DNA from: Clitopilus passeckerianus
Taxonomy: Eukaryota > Basidiomycota > Agaricomycetes > Agaricales > Entolomataceae
Reading direction: 5' to 3'
Length of the DNA: 64,000 nucleotides
NCBI GenBank assembly: GCA_944990035.1
Contig: CALYLX010000145.1
Coordinates: 248,001-312,000, forward strand
Shown here piece by piece: positions 56,280 through 64,000 of this stretch. How positions within the stretch are numbered: the first letter of the stretch is position 1; each line of letters starts with the position of its first letter. The notes under the pieces were generated by a model. It was not told the DNA's origin and did no database searches. It saw only the letters and a list, made by a program, of their open reading frames with translations. Both the position numbers and the translations under genes were made by a program.

Positions 56280-57346
56280 TCATGAATATGGTGGAGTCTC
56301 CGCTCGTAGCTCCATCTCCTCGTCTCGCATCCGCCTCAGCACCTCCCATCCCGGTAAACCAAACATCTCAGGTAGAGACTCCCAAAGCCTGCGTCGCGCA
56401 GCATCATACTTTATTCTGCCTTCTTCGTAGCAAGCTGAACAGACGTGTTGCTTGTAGTATTCCCACACGGGCTTGAACACCGCATCCAGGGGATTGATTC
56501 CCTTTCGGCACTCGTTCAGGAGGTGCAGGATGTTGAGTCGCGTGGCGTTGCAGGAAGCGTCTGTTGAGCCCGGCTTCTTGCATTGGGGAGAATCGGTGCT
56601 CCTGGTAAGGAACTCGAGTGTTTCCTTGTGTTCGATGTTCGACAGGGGAACAATTGCCTTGAGACAGGCGGAACGGTTGATAGGGTGGAGTTGATGGGTG
56701 GTGGTTTTGTTCCAGAGGAAGCCATCTGCGATGTTCCCTACTGGGCAGCTGCAAACGCAGAGTAGGCAGGAGGGAAGAACCCATAGAAGGTCAAGTTCGC
56801 GGGCGATGTTGCAAGCGAAGAACGCAGTGTTGTCTGTCCATGGAGTTGTACGGTCTTCTTGACGTTGATCGAATGCTTCGAGGGTTGTAGGGTAGAGCAA
56901 TTCGAGGTGCCGTAGAGCCCGGCGGCGGAGATATGGCACGTCGTATTTGGTACTCAGGCGTAAGATACCAGCGACAATGGAGACGTGGGTTGGGGTTGGT
57001 GGTGGTTCAAAGAAGCTATTGCAGTCATGGAGTCAGCGAATCGGAGAGCATTGGGAAGGCGCGTAATATACCTCGAGTCATATATGGCTTTGAGAAACCA
57101 ACCCATATCTTGTGGAGGGTCGTGAACTTGAACAATGGGACACCCATCTAGCGATTCCTCCTCCCCGGGATTGATTTGAGGTAGAGATAGCATGCTTTCG
57201 AAAACACCTGATCTCTGGGCCAAGATCCCTCGCGAAACGCGAAATTGCGCATTTTCCGCCACAATAATCAAGTTCCCATCTTCGAACCAGACCGTGGGTA
57301 CCGCTGAGGGAGAGAAATTTGCGTATGGATGTTCCGTCAGGTGCAT
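56280..57346 (-). CDS. BTB/POZ domain protein (336 aa, 2 exons)
   Basis: Exon 1 57346-57072, 56-nt intron, exon 2 57015-56280. BTB fold at ~20-125: VWFEDGNLIIVAENAQFRVS, SGVFESMLSLPQ, then HDPPQDMGWFLKAIYDS and, after splicing, SIVAGILRLSTKYDVPYLRR. The C-terminal half (NIARELDLLWVLPSCLLCVC...) has scattered cysteines and is typical of the BTB proteins expanded in Agaricomycetes. Not closely related to the BTB gene at 29758. Probably an adaptor for ubiquitination or transcription complexes. Confidence 0.87.
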
Positions 57347-59156
57347 GCTTTCCAGTGTTTTGGCTGTAGCGCTTTAGATGCCCCAGTCAATGATGAAAGC
57401 GGAATCGTGCCCTTTTAGCCAGAGGGTTTGAAGCTCTAGCAAAAGCTGTAAGAGTGGCCTGAGGACAAACAGGTGTGGGCGAAATTTGTTCAGACAACGT
57501 ACCAATGCCTCTTATAAGCCTTGATCTGCCTTTCTGATCAGAGTTCTTTGCGGATGCCGTAATACGAGCTCATATGTTGAGATATACAATTGCCAAGTGA
57601 TAGGCATCCAAAGCGGAACTACTTCAGCGAAGTGGCCGACAATTATTTATTCAGATGACGGGTTCCTGGAGGGCGCAGGGCTCGTGATAGTACGGAAGTT
57701 GGGTTCGAGAGGCCGGCGCTGTACTAGTTCCTGACAAAGACTCCCAGCTAAAGCATGTTTGGAAATGTTTGATTTCAAGGAACTCGACAGAAGTTTCCAA
57801 CAGATGTGGCACCCTCCAATCTCTGAGTGCCAGTGAAAATGAATATCGGGGAATACAACATCCAGGTGGGAATCATGGCGTAGCATCGCACTCGCCACCA
57901 GGCCATATTCCACACTATGGTGGTCCTGTACAGTAGATGCCGTTACTGGTGTTACCCGATGACACCGAAGCCAAAGTGAGATCTTGACACGAGGAAAGAT
58001 GGGAGGCAGGTCAAATGATCGCCAACTGTCAAGCCAGAGATTAGATTAGTCCACTGTATTGCAGTCTACGCCAGGTTCATTAATGAAGGACCTTCACTTT
58101 AGCGCTCATCGCATTCCACCATTGTCGACCTTCCCAGAGGCAACGGAGCTCACCTTCTGACGCGTTATGCGTGGGAGGCCACGTGTTTGGCGCGTCTAAC
58201 AAACAGGGATGGCCCAGGGCCGTGGGAATATTCGTCGCGTCAAAACGACCTCTTAATTGTGGCCCAAGAGACGCGCTCTCTCTGATTGTTACAACTACCA
58301 CAGCACCTTTCAATCGTGCGTTCATGGAGTCCCAGATTCCTAAAGAGCTCATCGAGCTCGCGAAACACACTCTAGGTTTATCTCCTGTAGCTCCTGTCCG
58401 TGTTAAGCCCTTTTTCACTGAGACCCAACAAGTAGCACACCGTTGAGGATTTAGAGGCCGTTGGAGTCTTTCTTCTTTCTTTCATGAATTTTCTTCGCGG
58501 ATCTCAATTAACCGCCTCTATATAGGACTCTGGAATATCCGCAGCATATATAGAGGAACTAAAGAGCCATAAGCAAATTTACCAGCATGACTTTAATGTG
58601 AGTCGACAGCGAAAGACGAGCACAGAACGCGCGGTAACCATCCTGCAACTACACAGTTTCGACTTTTTCCTGAACGTGGTACCGGGTGTAAGCAATCTCT
58701 ATATCATTTACGAAGAACCCCTAATTAATTCGACGCGCATTGGTAGTCGGCAAAGTGAAATGCTTAGAGAAAGGATGCGAAGATCAAGTCATAGCCCTCG
58801 AGAGAAGGGCAAAGACTACGGATGGCGGAAAGAGCGAAGGCATTGGTTCCTTGGCCGCATATCGTGTAAGTGCTGTGTGATGCTTCTCCCGACAGCTGTA
58901 CTGACGAGACACCACATGATCAGTATCATATTGCAGAACATCCCACACACAGCAAGAATCGCTATGCTCGGATCAAAGCTGAACATGCTGCAAAGACTAA
59001 TAGGCCCATAGGCGCCGTAAGTTTCAATTAGACTGCCCGTTCAGGAAACATACCTAATCAATCTTTCATACGATATAGACGCTTCCGTCTACAACTGGAT
59101 CAAAGCTTACGCAAATTGGGAGGCAACCACGCAGCTTGTTGACTGCACTTGATGCT
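57347..59156. other. Intergenic
   Basis: A 40-codon open frame at 58324-58446 (MESQIPKELIELAKHTLGLS...) has coding-like composition and might be a tiny gene or exon, about 0.2. Nothing else supported; an upstream exon of the SNF2 gene may lie near the right end. Confidence 0.4.
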
Positions 59157-62100
59157 ATGTCTCCAGCTTCCCATGGGTCCTCCAGGTCGGGAAGTGTCAG
59201 CGCCTCACCTGCAAGCGCCAACAAAACTTCCTCGCTGGTTCGTATAAAACCTGAGCAGAACGAACCAACCTTGGGCATGGCATCTCACTATACACCAACC
59301 CCTCCCCCAAGCGTCAAGCCACGCGTATCCACCGTCCAGAGAATCAACGCTGACGCTCCCAGCCAAGACTTACCTCTTAAACGCTTGTCTGATTCCTTCT
59401 TCGAGCATCGTCTTCCCTCTGGCCTGGCTGACAGCGATCTACCGGCGGCAAAGAGAATCAAGTCGGACACGTTTGCAGTCACTGCTCAGAAGACACCTCT
59501 TACAGAGCTCAACCGTCTTCCAGCGCCACCCTCATCGGCACTCGTTCACGCACCTGCAGCCCCCCAAGCGGCTGGTGCTGATATAGACGATGTCCGCGCA
59601 CGAATGGTCGATCTTCAACGCACAATCTCGCACGTTGAGCCCGCATATATGAGGCTTTGCGCCAAGAACAATCCCACCAAAGCCGATAAAACGCGTATGG
59701 TGAATTTATTGCACCAATTGACCAACCTTCGTCGAGAGAAGGAAGATCTTAATAAGCAGATTCCTGTTGCCCTCCCATATCGACCTCCGAGCTTCACAGC
59801 CTCCACGCCCACGTTTGCGCCACTGGCGCCTACACCTTATCAGGGACCCGTAATGCCTGGTGCATTCCCCCTCGTGACCCCCACGTTGCAGCGATACAAT
59901 GATCCTGCTTTCCCAGCCATCCCGAAGGTCGAAGCCAATCAGACGACTTTGGATGCCCATCTTAGACCTGGGTACAATCCTTTGTTCAACAAAGCCGCGG
60001 AACCCGACCAGCCCCTTGCTTCGGGTTCTGGTGAGCCACAGGTGCTTGCGAGAGGCAAACTGCCCGAGTTGGATGATAGTCGCCATGAGGACGATTATGC
60101 AGCCCCTAATCCTTATGCTTACATGGATCACATCATCCCCAACATACCTATTATAGCGCCCCTTGGTAACGCGGAGAACTTTGACGACAATGGGGACTGG
60201 TATGGTCGTGGTCGTGACACGTTCAGGGGACCTGTTGCAAAAGCTGACGAGTAAGTGTTGTCACATAACGCTTAATTTGCTGGATCTTGACATATCTTCC
60301 CCCCTCAGTATCGACAAGTTTTTGAAGGAGGCTGGCAATTCAGAGTCCTTTGATGGAAATGAGAAAGTCGAGACTGCACTCGCGAAGCTTGACTTGGCTT
60401 ATTTGACTGATCTTATCCCCGGCATGGAAATCGCACTCATGCCTCACCAAGCCATTGGTGTCGCTTGGATGGTTGCCAAAGAGAACTCTCGTCAGAAGGG
60501 AGGCTGCCTGGGTGACGATATGGGTCTTGGAAAGGTATGCGTCTGAAATTTAACCTTGCCAACCAACTAACGTATTTTTTCAGACTGTTCAAATGTATGA
60601 TATCGCCGTCTGCTGCTTTGGAGCAATTGTTCATGTTTGTTCTCTAGGATTGCCACTATGATCAAGAACCGCTCCGACGACCCTGCTTGCAAGACTAACC
60701 TCATCCTATGCCCGACAGCTCTGCTCGACCAATGGGCGATGGAAATCGAGATGAAGACTAACTGTGACATGAAGGTTCTTATCTATCATGGTGCGCTCAA
60801 TACAAGTTAGGGGAATTTACGGCATTGATCATAATTTTTGCACGCCAGGTTCTTCAAAGCCACGCCGAAAGAACGAGCTATTGAAGTACGATGTCATTCT
60901 GACAACCTATGCCGTAAGTCGTGATTCGCTTACCTGTAATGACTGAAGCTGAATGTGAACTAGACTATGGCTTTAGAATGGCCCGACTTTGAGAATGAGC
61001 AGAAGAAAAAGGAGAAGGCTAGGCAGAAGAAGAAGAAACAGCTCAACGGTTTCATCGAACACGATTCAGAGGATTCGGAAGACTATAAGCCTAAGAAAAA
61101 GAAGGAAAATGGTTTACTCTTCCAGGTTGATGTAAGTTATTTGAATGGTCTGCGACCTCCTTTTGCTGACATGTTATCCAGTTCTACAGGATCATCTTGG
61201 ATGAAGCTCAGGCTATCCGCAATCGGCGAACCAGTAAGCTTTTGAAAACTGGACATCCTCACCCATATTTATCGCTATTTCAGGGGCATCTAGAGCTGTG
61301 ACTGAGCTTCGGGCCCAATATCGCTGGTGTCTCACTGGGTACGAAGTTTTGTATTGCAGTGTACTAATGGCCTCTGACGACTCTTCGATAGAACGCCTAT
61401 TATCAACCAGCTGGCAGATTGTTATGGTTACTTCAGGTTCCTTAGGATTCGGCCTTGGTACGATTTTACGGAGTTCCAAGCTCACATCGGAATTATCGAA
61501 AAGAAGAACCGTACGTTGAATACTTAATCACAAATTCAACATATTGACACCTCCTTAGCCTCTCTCGCCATCTCTCGTCTTCAAGCAGTTCTTGCGACAG
61601 TTCTGTTGCGACGCATGAAAAATTCCCAACTCGATGGGAAGCCATTGATTGACTTGCCTAGCAAGACTGTCAATCTGGTCAAGCTCGAATTTTCGGAGGA
61701 AGAACGAGAGATTTACGATATGGTATACACTTTGGCTCGCTTCTATGCAAGGCACCACTGATGAACTCTTGACCAGGTGGAGCGAGGCGCTCAGGCCAAC
61801 TTCAATCGATTCCTCAAAGCTGGCACCGTGTTAAAGTGATCCCCTTCTAAACGCATCGTTTACGTCAGTTCTAATTCATGAACAGGAACTACTCCCAAGT
61901 TTTGGTCCTCCTTTTACGACTCCGCCAGATCTGTTCCCACCCTTCGCTGATCCAGGAGAATGCGGCAGCTTTCATATCACCGGAGGAGGTCTACGAAGAA
62001 ACGAGCCCTCAATTGACCACAGAGGTCATTCGCGCTCGAAGGCTTGTCGGCCCTGATTTTGTCCAGAAGATGAGGCAGAAATTCAAAGAAGCTGTCCTTC

Positions 62101-63879
62101 AGCGCATGGAAGCGGAAAAAGCTGTTCGTATATCTCTGGATACTCGTGCTCTGGTGCTGATTGTTCCCTTAGTCTGCTGATGCGGTTGCAGAAGACGAAG
62201 AATGTGCCATCTGCTTCGACCCTCCCACCGACGCCGTGATAACGTCATGTGGTCATAGTTTCTGTCGCGAGTGCATCAGTATGTACATTTCTCGGTTACT
62301 CACCTTTATCGTACTGATCTTGTGTAGTGGACGTGATCAACGGGCCAGCCCCTGCTAATGTAGACGAAGGGTCAGTCGTCAAAGAAAAGGAGCGTCCTTG
62401 TAAGTTGCATGTTGTGTATAAACTTTACTTTGTTCTCATGCTTCCAAGGTCCCACTTGCCGTGGAGCAATCACCGCTGAGAAGCTATTCCAGCGGGAAGC
62501 TTTCATGCCTTCAGAAGATGACCTCAAACCCAAAACCGAGACCAGCGACATCGAGATGGAAGACGTTTCAGACCCTTTGAAAGGTGTTCGAAATTCCAAA
62601 CGTAAAGGGAAAGGTGTTGCCAAGCGGACCCGCCGTGCTGCAGGAGATTCGTTGGATGTCATAATGTCTGAAGCCGAATCCGACGATGAATCCGACGACG
62701 ACGATCTTAGCGACTTCATTGTTGAGGACGGGGAGGGCGAAGAAGAAAAAGATGCTCGTCGTGCCTTGAAGAAACGCCTCGGAAAGAAGAAGGCTAACGT
62801 GATCCTGGACTCCGATGACGAGGTTGAGGAGACCCCGGAAGAGAAAGAGATATATTTCGGAAAGAAGACCTTCGAATCACCAGAGGACATCAAGATCCTT
62901 CCCAGATTCCTTCCATCCACCAAGATGAAGGTATTTGTGCTATCCTTCTACTCTGAGGCTCGAAGGCTGACGGACCTCGCTAGTACATGATGCAGCAACT
63001 CGAGAAGATGATGCATGAACGCCCCGACGAGAAGGTTCGTTTGACTTCACCTAGATGCCTCTCATGAACCCGCTGACTGAGCTCAAGGTTCTGGTGATCT
63101 CTCAATGGACCAGCTGCTTGGGCTTGGTCTCCGATTATCTCACCGAATCTGGTGTAATCCATGTGAAGTAGGTTTCTTGCGACGCGATCAACTTCTCCTA
63201 TCACTAAGCAAACGCAGGTACCAAGGAGACATGACACGCCCTAAACGTGACCAAGCTATTCGTGCTTTCATGTCGAAGGGCAAAGCCAAAGTCATGTTGA
63301 TGTCCATGAAATGTGGAGGTAGGGTAGAATTTTCTTGGCGTTGACCTTTACTGACGTATTTTAGGTGTCGGCCTGAACTTGACTCGTGCCAATAACGTAC
63401 TTTCCCTCGATTTGGGCTGGTCGCAAGCCATCGAGAACCAATCATTTGACAGGTGGCTCAGTCTTGCTCATTTATGTTCTTCACGCTGACTCATTTTCTT
63501 AGGGTTCACCGATTGGGTCAGAATAAGTCTGTTCTGGTCGAACGCCTCGTAATTTCTGGGACCGTCGAAGACCGTGTTCTAGCTATGCAGGAGCGAAAGG
63601 TGGGATTTTCCTCTTCACTCTGAAATCTCCAAACTCATCAATGTGACGAATAGAAACTCCTATCAGATGGAAGTCTTGGAGAAGGTTCGGCCAAGAAGAT
63701 GGGCCGTACGTGCTATTCTTAACACTTTGTACGTTCCTTGCTAATCAATCTTCCAGGACTTTCTGTCAGGGAGCTTGGTATGTCATATGTATCGAACCTT
63801 TTCTTCCATAAGCTAATTGTTGGGTGTAGCTGGTCTCTTTGGTCTTGACCATCTCGGGCGCCGCCTTGAAGGGAAATAG
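59157..63879 (+). CDS. SNF2-family ATPase with internal RING, Rad5-16/Uls1 type (1197 aa, 23 exons)
   Basis: Exons 59157-60250, 60309-60534, 60584-60594, 60648-60790, 60849-60913, 60964-61131, 61182-61233, 61284-61338, 61392-61510, 61559-61722, 61777-61835, 61886-62123, 62173-62278, 62328-62399, 62449-62930, 62984-63034, 63088-63167, 63218-63318, 63365-63452, 63503-63599, 63654-63705, 63757-63777, 63830-63879. Walker [10 protein letters not shown] (433-441), DEAQ (576-579), [21 protein letters not shown]...CGHSFCREC (from C809) with CPTC supplied by a later exon; acidic/basic linker (~870-1000); helicase C-domain with ISQW and [13 protein letters not shown]. The RING between the ATPase lobes marks DNA-repair/SUMO-related remodellers. 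Nuclear, DNA-stimulated ATPase and probable E3. Start ATG 59157 could be preceded by another exon. Confidence 0.93.
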
Positions 63880-64000
63880 CTTGCTGCATGATGACCGCCT
63901 CATAGTTGTCACTTAGAACCTCAATTTGTTGCCGCCCCCCGCCATATTTCAACTCACATCAAATCTGGAAGAGACTTACTATACCATTACCTTGCAATTC
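63880..64000. other. 3' flank of the SNF2 gene
   Basis: Short non-coding end of the window. Confidence 0.5.

Noticed and set aside
58598..59011. 137-codon open frame before the SNF2 gene
   Set aside because: Starts with GTG, no similarity recognised, and no splice link into the SNF2 frame found.
1..64000. CRISPR arrays, bacterial operons, riboswitches
   Set aside because: Intron-rich eukaryotic sequence; no regularly spaced direct repeats or bacterial signals seen.

Overview
This is fungal nuclear DNA. Protein genes are split by many short introns (mostly 44-65 nt, GT...AG, some exons only 11-33 nt). Gene content (a divergent G-alpha with a long insert, F-box and BTB/POZ families, HNH_2 paralogues, a kinase-like pseudoenzyme, chromodomain Gypsy and Copia retrotransposons) points to an Agaricomycete (mushroom-forming basidiomycete). 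There are no operons. Genes sit on both strands with several kb of non-coding DNA between them. Exon boundaries given here were worked out by hand from splice signals and reading phase; every multi-exon model closes in frame.

Layout. 1-18.3 kb is a retrotransposon nest. A Ty1/Copia element (minus strand, open frame of 1840 codons running off the left edge) has inserted into a truncated Ty3/Gypsy copy (6130-8637, minus). About 1 kb further right lies a longer, inverted Gypsy copy (9653-16905, plus) with both 485-bp LTRs. The ~1 kb spacer holds a broken host-gene exon and a GGGTA-rich block. A diverged relative of the Gypsy LTR sits at 17.8-18.25 kb. The Gypsy family is a chromovirus. Its primer-binding site is complementary to the predicted 5' end of its own transcript (Tf1-type self-priming). 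It has a GGGTTTT slippery site at the gag stop and an extra reading frame with a possible membrane anchor between the chromodomain and the 3' LTR.

18.7-64 kb is host sequence: F-box protein (18.8-20.1, +), HAD hydrolase (22.4-23.0, +), HNH_2 protein (24.0-25.2, +), candidate MITE (25.5-25.7), low-complexity protein (26.3-28.8, -), BTB protein (29.8-30.9, -), RING-RRM protein with MCB/SCB-like promoter motifs (31.3-34.7, -), RRG7/DUF2034-like protein (37.7-38.6, +), kinase-like pseudoenzyme (39.5-40.7, +), G-alpha subunit (41.0-43.3, -), second F-box protein (47.1-48.6, +), second HNH_2 paralogue (49.9-51.1, -), Cys-rich zinc-type protein with an in-frame TGA (51.8-52.7, -) divergent from a peroxisomal ABCD half-transporter (52.9-55.9, +), second BTB protein (56.3-57.3, -) and a SNF2/RING helicase of the Rad5-16/Uls1 type (59.2-63.9, +).

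These genes belong to unrelated processes: signalling, ubiquitin ligase adaptors, peroxisomal import, mitochondrial maintenance and chromatin/DNA repair. No biosynthetic cluster is visible. The least ordinary features are the Gypsy element's self-priming plus ORF3, the G-alpha with GGQ changed to GGH and a P-loop split over several tiny exons, the ABCD protein lacking its H-loop histidine, and the cell-cycle-type promoter of the RING-RRM gene.
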